64,000 nucleotides of DNA, taken from positions 1,346,989 to 1,410,988 of the forward strand of contig NC_031467.1 of assembly GCF_000006565.2 (NCBI RefSeq), read 5' to 3'. Shown here piece after piece: positions 48,305 to 60,279 of this stretch; position 1 is the first letter of the stretch, and each line of letters opens with the position of its first letter. The notes below the pieces were generated by a model. It was not told where the DNA came from and searched no databases. It saw only the letters and a program-made list of their open reading frames with translations. A program made the position numbers and the translations under genes. The DNA is from Toxoplasma gondii ME49 (lineage: Eukaryota > Apicomplexa > Conoidasida > Eucoccidiorida > Sarcocystidae).

Positions 48305-51300
48305 GGCTCCGAGACGAAATAGGGTTGACATCAAACAAAATGCTTCGAAGGTTGACACTGAAACGTGTCATGTTTTCTACCGTGGGATGGTGCTATACTC
48401 AATTCCGCTCAAGGGACTGCAGTGGTAAAATTGTGGGGCAAGGAAAAACCTAGTCACCGGAGAACCGGGAAGGTGATGCCACAAGTGTGTGGAATTATCT
48501 CCTGTAGTAAAGATATGTTACAAAGCCGCCATCAAGGATTTTTTTCGGGTTGTTTCCGTGCCAAACGCAGCCGTCACGCAATCCGGTGAGACTCGAGACG
48601 GAGGATCAGAAGTCAGCTATCTAGGCTTGCACACCACATCACATGCGATTGATTGCTTGCTTGACCCTCAGCAGCCCGGAACATTCACGAAAATCGTCAA
48701 CGTCGGAGCAGCTTTGTTCGACGTAGACGCACTGCACCAGATTTGCGCTATCTCCAACGGTGGGAAGACGACAACATGCTAGTCTACACATCTCAAGACG
48801 TTTTCGTGGACACAACCGGGGCGACTGGCATGACACTGAAAGGAGTTGCCAACATTCCCGAGTAATTCGGTGAACCGATGAAGTTTGTTCAGAGGACGGT
48901 GTCTTTTTTGCTGGCAACTTTCTATGGCATCCAGAGTCAGGACTGGGTGGTGGATTAGTGTGTGTCCGCATCCGTGTGCGTACCACCCTCCGCTGTTATT
49001 CACGAACATGTTTCCGAATCAAAATGTGCCCCACTTTTCGAACTAGAAACAGTCTTTGTGTTTGCCATCACCCGTCAGACCAGTGGTGGCGGCTGCCATA
49101 ATTAATGCAGCGGTACCGGACGCAGAAGCCCGGCTCCTATAGAGGCTGCAGCAGCCTCTTCTTCCACATTAATTTCATGGAAAACCTCAACTTCGCACGT
49201 CTGATTCACATTCAGCTGATAGGAGGCAATCATCCAATATATACGTATCCATCGCATGTTCAGTCTAAGCGGGGATTCGTAGGCGGTAGGGACATCCAAA
49301 GCTGCCACTGGTGGTGAAGGCGCATGATGTCGCAGGAGCTTTGTGAAATATTTCTGTCTAATCGATCTACGTCTGTTGCATTATCCAGGACATTACCGAA
49401 TCAATATGCGGTTCCCTATGACAGTAACCTCACATAACGGTGGTCACAACAGTATAAGAGTCCACAGAGGGGCGGGGCTATCCGCTCTGCCATGTTCACG
49501 AAGCCTTGTCACCCTCTATGACGAACTTGTTGATTGGTACTGAGTTGTCTGGGTGTGATAGATGTATCAAACCGAAAACCGATTTGTTAGAAGATGAATC
49601 CAGTCCAGTGCGACGGGCATTTAGCATCCGTTATTAACATATCACGATACAAGACACCTTCTGCATCCCTTTCGGCACGTTAAGTTGAACCCTCGCGACG
49701 GCGACGAACGCCTGGGAAAGTACCACTGTCCAGTTGCCGAGTTCTCACCCTTCTGGGTCGTTACGAGGAACCCCGCAAATGGAGCGTCTCTTCGCCGGGC
49801 TAGTTGTCTCAAGCTTCGTGACTGTCGTGACCGCGGAAAAGATTTAACACCAGGCAATATCTTTGTTTTTTAAGGAAATCTGTGTTGGGCCGAAGTAGTT
49901 GGAGGTGTAGAGAGGCCACGACGTAGTATTTTTTTTTGGGAAGCACGCCAGGACCCTGTACCAGACGCGCTCTTGCAACCGCGCAGCACCCGGAGACAGG
50001 CTGGGAAGCAAGTTCTCATAGTCGCATTCTTCAAGCAACTCAACTGGGGTACCTCGGTTCGCAGACACGAACTGGAAGAGGGTTAGGCGAGAGTCGACAC
50101 TTCAGAGGAAGTCAGCTTTTTTCTGGTGTCTGCGGTGAAGTTTTGAGGGTGAAGGAGACGCCATTTGTTACCTTCTGTCGGAGGAAACTACTTTCACTTG
50201 GAATGTGTCTAGGCTCTGCAGAGCGCGCGAACCGGAAGCGGATTCCTCGTGCCGGCTTGCTTGTCTGGGTGTCTGGCATTTAACACCCACTTTCAAACCT
50301 TTACAGGTTGGTTCCGTCTTCGCATGTGGCAGAAATGCTTTATAAAACTCTCGCTGAAATTGTTTCCTCGTCTTGGGGCTTGGGGGGACTCCGGGTCTTC
50401 CTCCCTTTTGCAGGACGGGCAACGGCTTGCCAGCGAACCCATCCCGGACAACGGAACACCTGACCCAGGCCGCCAGCGATCTGGCGATTGCTCCGACACA
50501 GTTTCCTCGGTTTATTCTCTTCGTCTCATGTGAGACTCCAATTTGAAATCTGTAGAAATACGTGCGACGTAGGCTCCTAGTGGCTCTCTCTGGGACTCTA
50601 GAGAGACTTGTTCGTACCCTCGCCGACCGGAAGACGTCCTGGCGGTGCTGCCGCTTTGACTGCTGGCGTTGAGCCGGTTGCCCCCACAAAACATGTCTAG
50701 TTGCTGCAAAGACAGCTTGTATTTTTACGCGACTCCGACTGTAATTGGGATTGTGACAAGCGTACTTGTCGATTCTGCGGGACCTGAAATAGCTTGAGAT
50801 TCTTTCCGCGGCGGACGTCTGCCTAGGGAATATCTCGAATTAGCCGTCACACTCGTACTTGTGATAGGTTCCGTGTGTCTTTCATGGTAAGTAAAGACCT
50901 TCTCTGTCACTTGGTGCGCTTGGAAACTGGATTTTTCTGCCTCTTTGCCGTTGACGAGTCAACTTTTGCCTCGATGACCCGAACCACGGTCAAAATAAGA
51001 CAGCCAAGAGCTGTCTGTGAGGAAACAGGTGTGTCTTCAACCTGGGGGCCTGAGGCATTGCGTGTTTCCTCTCATTGTCGGATGTCGGTTATAGAATAGT
51101 ATGTACTTTACCTATTCTAGCAGGTGGGTTACTTGTAATTCTATTAAATTTACTTAAGCTGTGTTGTTCGCGGTTCCGTCGGTCCTTCACTGAGGAGGCA
51201 ACTGCCACTTAAAACCTCGCGTCACTGACGCTCAACTCTCATTATGGATTTTGCATGATCGTATCTGTGTGATCTGCTCTCTCCGGATGTACCAAGGCGG

Positions 51301-51603
51301 AAATCCAGGAGCCGTGTGGAAGGAATGCCAGATCTGTGGTACCTCCGCTCTATGAGGAACAAAAATTGGTGGCCTGCGTAACGAGGTTCCTCTCGAAAGA
51401 CAGGAATCGGTGTGCCGGACGACTGAAGCGCCAAAAACTACTGAAAGGAAACACAAAATTGTGCCGGTGGGCCCGTCAGGTTCAATGACTTCCGTGCTTG
51501 TCCTGTGCTTGTGTCAGGACGCTTCTAGAAGCCACCTGAACAAAGACGATAGGCATTCCAAACGGAGTTTTTTCCTTCTGCCACTTTTTTGTGTGTATGG
51601 ACA
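48305..51603. other. Long spacer without a recognised gene
   Basis: 3.3 kb between the OST3/OST6 stop and the next start. Open frames are all under about 175 codons and none resembles a family I know. Base composition is less GC-rich than the flanking genes, with AT-rich patches at about 51095-51165. It presumably holds a 3' region and the promoter of the large gene that follows. Confidence 0.4.
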
Positions 51604-54600
51604 ATGGTAGCAACGAGTTCATCGTTTCAGGAAGACGTCTCCGAGCCTTTTGAGGCTGCAGTAGCGGCGGGGAAGCAGCTGACCGAGTGGCAGCTTGTCC
51701 GTTTGTTCATTTTGGCGCATCACCGGCACCAGGCCTGGTTGGAGGGGCGCAACAGTGACCAAGAATATGTCGAGCAACTGTTTCTGTGGTTTCGTCGCAC
51801 GGGAATGTGTGGGAGAGCACAGCCAGTTCGTGGAGATGATGAGACGCCTTCTCTCTTCGATTCTACCGCAGACCAGAAGGATAGACCTTGTACGAGGCCG
51901 AATCCGCAAGCCTGCGCCAGTGCTTCCTGTTCTCCCCTGCCGCTTGGGGTCATTCGTTCCGTTTCTTGTCTCGATGAGGCAAATTTGTCCGGGCATTTCC
52001 GAGTTCCCGGCCGGTGTCAGGCGAGTTGCTGTGATGGAAGCAATCTTGCCACTCACAAGGTGTGCGTGGACTCCGTGCAGGAACCACGGAACCGGACAGA
52101 TTACGTCTCTTCGGAAGACAGCGATACCAGTAGCACGAGAATGCCAAATATGGAAGAGGCCAAGGTTTCGCATCAGCAGCCAGGAGTTTCTGGCGGGACA
52201 AGGGATGTGTGGAACCCTCACCGAAGACGGAAGGTCTGTGGAGTGGTGAGCAACAGCGGCAGAAACGCCAAACCTGTCTTGTGTGTTGAGAGCAGAACAG
52301 CTTTGTTTGGCTGTCCAGCATGTAGTGTCAAGAACGGCGAGTGTCTGTGCAACCAAACGGTACACTTGGTGGGCGTTGAGCCGTTCCCTGCTCGGTCCGG
52401 CTCCCTTCCGGCGTCTCCTGTGTCGAAGAGACAAGGCTGCGCGAAGGGCTGTTCCGGTGACCCTTCCCTGTCTCGACCAGTTTTGGAGGCCTCCGTAACG
52501 GTCATGCAGAAGAATGAAGGCCGTGGTCTTGGGCCTGAGAGGAATTCTCAGCGAAAAAAAGAGGACGCATCTTACAGGTTACCGGTCTCCGGCCACGGAC
52601 ACGCGGGTTGTTGGTGTTCGTCACAAGAAGCACAGTCCGTAGACGACGCTTCTCAGTCCGATGTGTTTCTCAAGTCCCCAGGTTGGCCTTCGCAGGCCGC
52701 TCCTCTTCGTCTTCTTCTTCTCCTCGCCCCGCAAATTCCCTCTTCAGCTTTGCCTCCCCTGCCCCACAGTGACCGCACAGGGGCACGGTGTCTGATCAAC
52801 CACAGTCCGACCGTCGCTCTGCTTCACACGCTCCACTTGCTTCAGCAGCGCGTGAGGAATCGAATGGAACTGACCAAGGAACCGAACCAGAGGAGGGGTT
52901 CCAGCGTGTTTCACCGTTGTGTTGAATCTTTCAAATGCAATGAGCCTCTTGGAGAATCTGTGGACTGTAACACGACACCGGTTCTCCCTCCTTCACTCAG
53001 TCCGCGGCCATCGTCGCCCCGTCAAGAGGCGAGAACGGCAGATGCCTGGCGGCCCCCTTGCCTCTCTTCCCAGCCCACCGAGAAGAAGGAGATATGTTTG
53101 GGCGCGCCTGATTGGGTCCTCGATGAACTCATTGTGCCTCATCCCTCTTGTTCTTTGGAGAGCTCTCCTCCGTATGTGGACCAGAAAGTGAAAAAAGAAA
53201 ACCAGCCCTACAGTCTTCCTTGTCTCCCAGCCGCCGGTCACCTCATCCACGGTGCGGTGTTTGGGGACGGTGCTGCCGCAACAAGCAAAGCAGCAGTGTG
53301 GAGCTCATGGGGCATGGCATCTGTGCCCGAAAAGGAAAGACAGGCCATCCAGTTCACAAAGAAATGCAGCACACATCGACTTTTAACTGCCACTGAGCGA
53401 ACACTTGTAGAAGATGTGGTGTGTCCTGAATGGTGCTCACCTTCTTCCACCCAACAGTTGGATGACAAAAGTGTAAAGAGCCGATTACCGCGCACATCCG
53501 TCTCCCAGTGCAGCCCCCACGTGACGTCCGAAGAAGAGGCCAATAACTATGGACATGGGGTTCCTCCGCAACTTTTTCTTCCGGTTTCTCTGCCTGTGGC
53601 CTCTCCTGTAGCTCAGGTCCTCTTCGGGTGGAAGTCACTTGTGGAGCGCCGTCGTTCTGGCCGCATGCAAGGCTCTGACGATGTTTCGCCTCCTTCCCGT
53701 TCTTCAGAAGAGGATGTGGGCACGGTTGAACCGAGAAACGAGTTTGTTTCAGTGCATTCTTCTCCTGACTCTGAGGTCCACATCTCTTTCTGCTCGTTGC
53801 CGTGCGTCGCGCTCTTCATCCTCCACCATTTCCGGGGGGAGACGTACTACCTCGCCCCACGCCTCTTGCTGGAGGGCCTGCTCAACGCGAGTCTCCTCTT
53901 CCTGTTCGCGGGTGCGTCGTGTCCGGCCTTTTTGCCTTGCCAGACGTGCACCGAGACGTGGGAAGACCAGCAGACAACGAGGCTAGATAGAGAATTGCAG
54001 CATGCTGCGGATGAGAGATGGGTAAAGGGAGGTCTGTCAAATGCACAACGCGCAGCCGATGAACGCAACGAACAAGACAACACAGAACGTATCAGGGTAT
54101 CTTCTACCGGCCTGGGGTTCTGTGGACATACGGGGTGTGACGTTATCGAACGGGAGAAGAAAACGAGGAGTAACACAATTTCATTTCAGGGCATCAATCG
54201 TGTAGTCGGGTGCGAATATGAAGAAGAGATGGCAATCATGGAAAGGGAGTGTCTTTCCGCAGAGGCAGTCGATCAACTAGTAAACCGGAGAATGCTCTAC
54301 GGATCTTGCAACGACACGAGTCATGCAGTCTCTTCACCGTGCGCTGCATCTCATATTCGTTCTTGCACCTCTCCTGCACCGGACAGGAATATCATGGAGT
54401 TCGGAGCCGCTTTATCACCCACGCAGGCACCCGAGCAGGAGGTTTTCTCGCGTCCTTCGTTTTTCTTGGGATCTGCCCTGTGCCGTTCCTCGGAGCTGCA
54501 GTTGTCCGACGCGTCTGAAGACAACAAAGACGAAGGAGAGAGAGAAGACAGAAGCGATCGCAGACTGACGCCAGATGTAGGAAATGCGGGCGCTGTTTTC

Positions 54601-57237
54601 CAGGAGACTAGACAAGATTGTCGAAAGAGAGTGTCTGACGAGGAAGGCGAGCCGTTCGAGTCTCTGTTGAAAACTGTCGATGCTTCCTCTCAACAGTCAG
54701 GCCCGGCCACTGGGCTTTCAACTGCTGTAGAAGTCGTGACTTCATACCCTGGCTTCACTCCTGTTTCGACAGAGTCTTCGCGAGGGGGGAGGAAGGAAAA
54801 GAGAACGATCTCTGCTATGGGAATACCCCAGCTGGACTGGATGTGTGGACACTTTGCTATGGCAGTTGTTCATGGTGGTTTCGTTCACAAGATAACTGTC
54901 AACCTGAACCGCTCACGGCACTTTTCCCCAAGGCCCAACCGTGTCACCCCGTTTCTCTTTCCCGTGAACGGACTCGAATTTCACTCGTCACATCTCGCGT
55001 CGTGTTCTCTATCCCTTCGCCGGAGAAGGGGTGAGATTCAGGTAAACGCGGGAGAGGAGCAAAAGGAGCGCTGTTCCTTTTCCACCTTTGTGTACCCTCC
55101 TCCTGTCAATCTCTCTGTTCGACGTACTGTCGAATTACATGTAGGGAGGCGAGACGGTCTCAAAACTGCGCGTTGGTCAAGTCGCCCAGTTGGGCAAAGT
55201 GGAGAGGCAGAAGAGGAGAAACTTCAGAGAGGATTATTGCAGAAAAAAAGCCAGAAACACGGGGACGAGCATGAGGCGGAACCGGAAAAACAACGCGAAA
55301 AAGGAAAGAGGTCGATCACTGTTACCGACAGTCACAGGCACTCGGATTCTTCCGAGAATACGAGGGACATGTACAAGAGAAGAGACGAAAAGAGAGAACA
55401 AGCCGAAAAAGATGAGGTGTACTGGCACTGGAGAAGAAGGCAACTGCTCTATGAAGAATGCACTGCCCTCACTGCCCCGATGGCTGTTTACTGGCAGCTG
55501 CGGGAAGACTTCTGCTTTTCTCCGCGACTGACTAAGGGAGGACAGGGGATCATCCCAGGGTGCCTCCGCACTCCATTTCCAAGTGCAGGGGATCGGAGAG
55601 AAGAAGAGGCACGCGAAGCTGGAGACTTCCACGTGTTCCTAGTTGATGGCACATGCCGCGGCAGGCGGACGAGAAAAGGGCATGTTCAAGGCCGAGACAG
55701 CTGTAAAGGTGCGTCCCCCGCTATCTTGAATGGACTGTGAACCAGTTTGTTCGTTAGCTGATGGCTGCCCAGAAAGTGTGGGGAACTTATTGTGTGCGCC
55801 ACACTGTGGAAGTGTACCAAAGTGTTTTTTAGCTCGCCGAGATGGTCTTGTTGGGTGCAGGAACCGTTCAGCATCTCTCCTGGATGTATGTCGTTTTTCG
55901 TGCTTTCTGTGCGCAGACATCACCTTGCCTGCCAAGGCGATTGGACCGACTTCTCGGCTTGGTCTGTTGTCGCGACAAGTTGGTGTTTCTCCACGCCTGA
56001 ACACAGGCATTTGCCGAGAGACCGGAAACCCTGCAACTGTGGTCTCAGTTACCGAAGAGCTGCACAGTGGGACATCTCCTTTGGATAGGCATGAAGACCA
56101 GAGCCCAGTGCCACACAGAAGAAAGGGCAGTGAAGATACCGAAATCGTCAACACTGGAGAGGAGGCGCGAAGACAAAAACGACGAAGTGTTGTCGGTACG
56201 GACAAGACGCCCAGCACATGTGCCTCGTGTAGTTGGTCACTGGAGGAATCGGATGAACCTGCAGATAAGTTTTCTTTTTTCCAGTCTGGTTCTACTTTCT
56301 GTTATTCTCCGGTCTGGAGCTGCATGACAAATGCAAGAGACACACCTGTTTCTGTTGTTCCTTATGAAGATGATAAACAAATAAGAAGGCCAACATTTGT
56401 CCCTGGTCCGGGATCCACAAGAAGAGTTCGTCCTCGGCAAACTAGCACCGATAGAGAGTCCAGGATCAATCTCAAAGATGTCGTGGACCACTCAGACGGA
56501 AGCATGGAAGCGAAGTTGGACAGCAGAGGTAAACGCGGTGGTTTTCTCAGGTTCTCTAAAAGCTCCCCATCCCCTCAGCGTCTGTCACCAAGTGTTCTGC
56601 GAATACTCTTGAAACATGGCAGAGTAAGGGTTGCGGGTTCTTGTTGGGCTCCTGCTTTCTCCAGACAATACGCGAACAGAGAGAGGCGAGGAAAGACAAT
56701 CTTCGAAACTTCGCTGAAATTTGAGGGATCAGAGAATGGAAGAGAAATGAGAACGAGAAAGAAAGTGAAGCACCAACTGTTTTTGGAACTCTACGCAGTT
56801 GTCGCGCTTCTTGAGATTCCTGTAGAAGGTGCAAATTCAATGAGAATAGAGGTAAGCAGAGGGGCGCGTGACGTCTCTCACTGTTCCTTGGAGACGTACA
56901 CAGATGTGGCGTCTGTTGTTTCCTTTCCCCATTCAGTTACGCCTGTGCCTGTGTTACCGCTTTCCATTTGTGTGTCCCCCTTATTGTCCATGTGCACTTT
57001 AGTGGTGCAAAAAGTGTGGTGCGACAGCAGGGACTGCATCTACGTTCCCCTTCGCTCCTTTTAAACTGCTGTAGAAGTGCTTGAACTATCCGCGTGGGTT
57101 TCACCTTGCAGTAAGCTTTTAGTCCTTCCTTTTCCTGTGTGGCTTTCGGCAGTACTTTGTCTCTTCCCTCTGTGTTTCTCTTCTTTCAGGCGACCCCCAA
57201 GAACGTCGCCAGATGTGGGGAAACTGCATTCCACTGG
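51604..57237 (+). CDS. Very large protein of unknown function (3 exons placed, 3' end unresolved)
   Basis: Exons placed: 51604-55708, 55917-56851 and 57190-57237, with consistent phase (TGTAAAG|GTGCGT to GCGCAG|ACATC; ATAGAG|GTAAGC to TTTCAG|GCGAC). That gives about 1696 residues before the unplaced 3' end. The start is the ATG of MVATSSSFQEDVSEPF. A conserved-looking helical block follows (WQLVRLFILAHHRHQAWLEG, about 28-50). There is a hydrophobic stretch near 735-780 (VALFILHHFRGETYYLAP) with several Cys, and beta-rich stretches late in exon 1 (KITVNLNRSRHF, VYPPPVNLSVRRTVELHV). Exon 2 ends LELYAVVALLEIPVEGANSM and exon 3 encodes ATPKNVARCGETAFHW. The remainder is Ser/Glu/Arg-rich low complexity. 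The late beta-rich segments faintly recall C-terminal domains of large TRAPP subunits, but I cannot assign the family. The size of exon 1 and the low-complexity content are typical of coccidian proteins. Confidence 0.6.
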
Positions 57238-58700
57238 GTAAGCTTCGTTCCTCTTTGCTTCTCCTCTTCACCATCGTCGTCCCTCTCTTCGCTCTCTCCT
57301 TTTGGGCTTCCCTTGGCGGCTTCTTCGTTCGCCTGCCATCACAATCCCTGCAATTTCGCGACGGAATCTTCGTGTGAAAATGTTCAGAACAACGCTCCTA
57401 TTATCCATCCGCTCGGCGTGTCAACAAATGAAACCAAACGGGTAAACACTGGACAAGAAAACAGAGAATCTTGCACATCTCTCTCTCTCCATCCTCTCTA
57501 TCTCCAATCTTCGAAGGGGCAAGTTAGTAGTTCACCGTCGTTTCGTAAGAAAATGCGACACCAGAATCCAGTAGGTCTAGACGGCGACACAATGAAAAAG
57601 TTACCGAGGGGGCGAGGAGACAGAAAGGAAGACGTGGCGATGGAGAATGAGATGGAGGGGAAGAAGAGACAGAGCGAGCGGGCTTCCTCTCCCATTCAAA
57701 GAGAAAAGAAGGAGCTTCAGTCATTTTATTGGTTTTCCTGTTCCATGGGTCCAGCAGGCGTGGCTCCGTATGCACCGTTTCAAAGGTCGTCTGTGCTTCT
57801 CCCTTTCTCAGCCAGTCGTGTATGGGAGATCCTTGTCAGTGCGGCGGCGCCCTCCCCTTCTACCGTTGTTGTACTGCAGGAGGTTACGTACAGGGGAAGA
57901 GACTGACATTGACGTGTGAACAGCTCGTCACCGTTTCACTGTGTGTGTGTGTGCGGGTCAGCACTTCCTTGTCTGTTCATCTTCTTCCGTTATAGCCGTC
58001 TGCTTCAGTGACCCACTCGTCGTCGCTCCCCTGGGCTCATATTGCCGCATTTCGTATGTCTCTGTGAGTTTTCCTACATCACCGAGGGTACATTTTCTTT
58101 CTTCCTATACCCTTTTATTTCCTATTTCCTTTCTTATCCCGCACTTGGGAGTGTACATGCATCTATATCATTCGCTCCCACCTGGTACTCGTGTCTTTTT
58201 CGACTGTCGTGGAAATGTGAGGTCTTCACCTAGGCAAACCCTGAGACATGCTGTGGCTTTTTGAGCAACTTCCCCGCAACGGTTTCCGAGCTGCTAGTGA
58301 TAAATCTTACCGTCTCGTTCCCCTTCCTGACGGCCGGGCGCACTGTACTGCTCAGTCGCGTTTTATTCCGAACTCCCGCTTTCTTCGACAGAGTAGCAGT
58401 GTGCGCATACGAAAGGGAAGTAGTCGAAGCCGATAGAGGATGTCGCTGTCGAAGGCCAAATTCGGCAGACCCAGGATATAAAACCTAGTTTCATACACCA
58501 TTGTTTGTACCTTATCGTTCCTCTATGCTGTGATAATAATATGGTGTATATATATACACACACTTACTATTGCGTCGCTTGCCGTAAGGGTTCGATGGCT
58601 TGACTTACTCAGAATGGCGCTTAAAGAACAATCGGAGTCTCCATTCCTCGTGTGCGAAAACATGTAGAGTAACTCACATTATGACACTGATGAGCTGCGT
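57238..58700 (+). other. Probable 3' exons of the large unknown gene
   Basis: After the donor at 57238 (TGG|GTAAGC), several stretches look like further exons. One begins at a CCAG near 57755 and encodes QAWLRMHRFKGRLCFSLSQP, continuing phase 0 from exon 3. One lies between TTATAG near 57994 and GTGAGT near 58061 (VCFSDPLVVAPLGSYCRISY in one frame). One lies in 58262-58487 and ends in either of two frames, RIRKGSSRSR stop or ADPGYKT stop. I could not join these in consistent phase, so no model is given. A short (GT)n run lies at 57941-57953. Confidence 0.35.
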
Positions 58701-59769
58701 GCGTGCACAGATCAAAACTGCGTCCGCTCCTTTGTAGGTGACGGTGGATTTGGAACAACACGCCTAGTTTTCAGTATGTATGTGTTTTGACCGGAAATGT
58801 GAAGTCTGGGCATACGCGCATGGGGACCAACCATAATCTCTTTCAGGTCATGACGTGCATCGAGTCTCCTCCCGCAAAGAACCGGGAGGCTTCTCTTGTT
58901 GACAATGAAGAAACCGCGGCAGATGCAACAAGATCTGAAAAAGTGGAGAACACCTGTTTTTTCCCTCACAGGACCTCCCCCAAGCAACATACCTTCCTAC
59001 ATATCTGTAGCGAAGGATATCTGTCTGCGTACATATCCTCAGACGTATTGTCGTTTTTTTGACGAGTTCTGGGAAAACCGACCTCCAAGCCCCCAATATG
59101 CTTTGGTACAGACAGGTTTCCGTATCCCTCGTATAAAATGGAATGCCCACAGGCACTAGCCGAGTTTAAGTGACACCACTGTCTTGGGGTGGCGTGAGTT
59201 TGTACGCTGGGTATTAGCTTTCAGGGGCATGCCGCGGCACGCTAGGGCGGAAAAGCTGGAACCGGTTCGGGTGCCCCTCTTAGTTGTTCACGCCGAGGGC
59301 CCCGGTCAATCATCACAAAGCTTCGCCGGACAATCCCGACGCGTCACTGGATGCCATCAAAAGCACTTCTCTTCGTAACACGGTCGTGGTGTCTGCGAAA
59401 GCAGTCTTCTCTCACGTGGAAAACCACCACCATCGAATGACCACAACATCCCGTTGCATTCAAACAACTGTGCGTGGCTCCCCCACTGCAGAGGAGTTCC
59501 AGTACACAAGTGTATATGAGAGGAACTGGCAGGCACGACCACCCTAACCATCTCCATAGTCCACGAAGACCATCCACGACCGTCTTCTGAAGCCGCTCTT
59601 GCAAATTCACTGCCCGCAAGGTGACAGCGAGACACACTGGTGATGCTCAAAGAGGCCAAAGCTGTCTCAATGACCACAGCAGCGGTCGTAGGCCGGTTTT
59701 TGAGATAATAACGACTTCCTCCGCACCCTCTGGGTTGAGAAACAGTCTGCCATCTGAGGGGAACGCGGA
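58701..59769 (-). pseudogene. Degenerate ROP-family sequence (decayed body of the broken paralogue)
   Basis: On the minus strand, the frame just past the stop of the truncated ROP copy still lines up with the intact gene. SAFPSDGRLFLNPE stands opposite TASPTGFRRFLRHL, EGAEEVV opposite DDAAEVS, and LRPLLWSLRQL opposite the arginine-rich LHTRLLQHLRR; DNA identity looks roughly 60-70% over the first 80 bases. Further on, about 59640-59560, AVNLQERLQKTVVDG recalls AVRLVAHLQDEGVVHG of the kinase-like domain, but between these the kinase lobe is missing or unrecognisable. Below about 59.5 kb nothing is recognised. The left limit given is arbitrary. Confidence 0.4.
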
Positions 59770-60078
59770 CTACGATCCTGCCTGGCTGTCCAGTAAACGC
59801 GACGTTAATTCAACCCCCTCCTGCTCCAGCCATGAACCCCCCCGACTGCCCTCAGCTTCCCCCTCTGAGACAGTGTTCTCTCCTTCAGTGGAATCATGAG
59901 AATACTTGTCCACGATGTCTCCCGCCGGACTGACACTCAAAGCGGCTTCCGAGCTCTTCCACTGGTGAGGCCGCTGTATGCCAGCGCCTTGCTGGACGAG
60001 GCAAAGCCCCAGAACAAGGAATGCCGCAGCTAGCCAGACAAGACACGACGGCTGTCCGAAAGAGGTAGGGTGCCCCAT
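59770..60078 (-). pseudogene. Truncated ROP2/ROP8-like gene: signal peptide and prodomain, then premature stop
   Basis: The ATG at 60078 begins the same protein as the intact gene at 62072-63799: signal peptide, prodomain and the SWLE processing site. It is identical for about 91 residues to GVEL, then changes to TSRLLDSQAGS and stops at 59770. No kinase-like domain follows in frame. The product would be a short secreted peptide at best. The abrupt change from identity to about 65% similarity marks a recombination or gene-conversion edge near 59807. Same strand and same upstream sequence as the intact gene, so it may still be transcribed. Confidence 0.8.
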
Positions 60079-60279
60079 GTTGGGAGGACTCACAAACAAA
60101 TCAACCGTTCAGAGGTGGCAGCTGCATCCGCAATTATCGTAACAACATTCTGAAGTACACATCTGAAGTGCCTTCAAAAGAAACAACACTGACACAATCA
60201 CCATACTCCCGGGATGCTGTGCGCAGTCATGGATGGTGCCGCAGGATGGCGGCTCAGCCAGAAGCAAGGACACTCAGCG
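59807..60279. repeat. Near-identical direct repeat, left copy (partner 63528-64000)
   Basis: Promoter-proximal region, start codon, signal peptide and prodomain of the broken ROP copy. The match to 63528-64000 has a fixed offset of 3721 bases, with only a rare mismatch seen (for example T at about 60235 against C at the partner). The right copy is cut by the window edge, so the true repeat is longer. Confidence 0.9.

Noticed and set aside
51619..52434. 271-codon minus-strand frame
   Set aside because: Antisense to the start of the large plus-strand exon, which stays open for more than 1300 codons.
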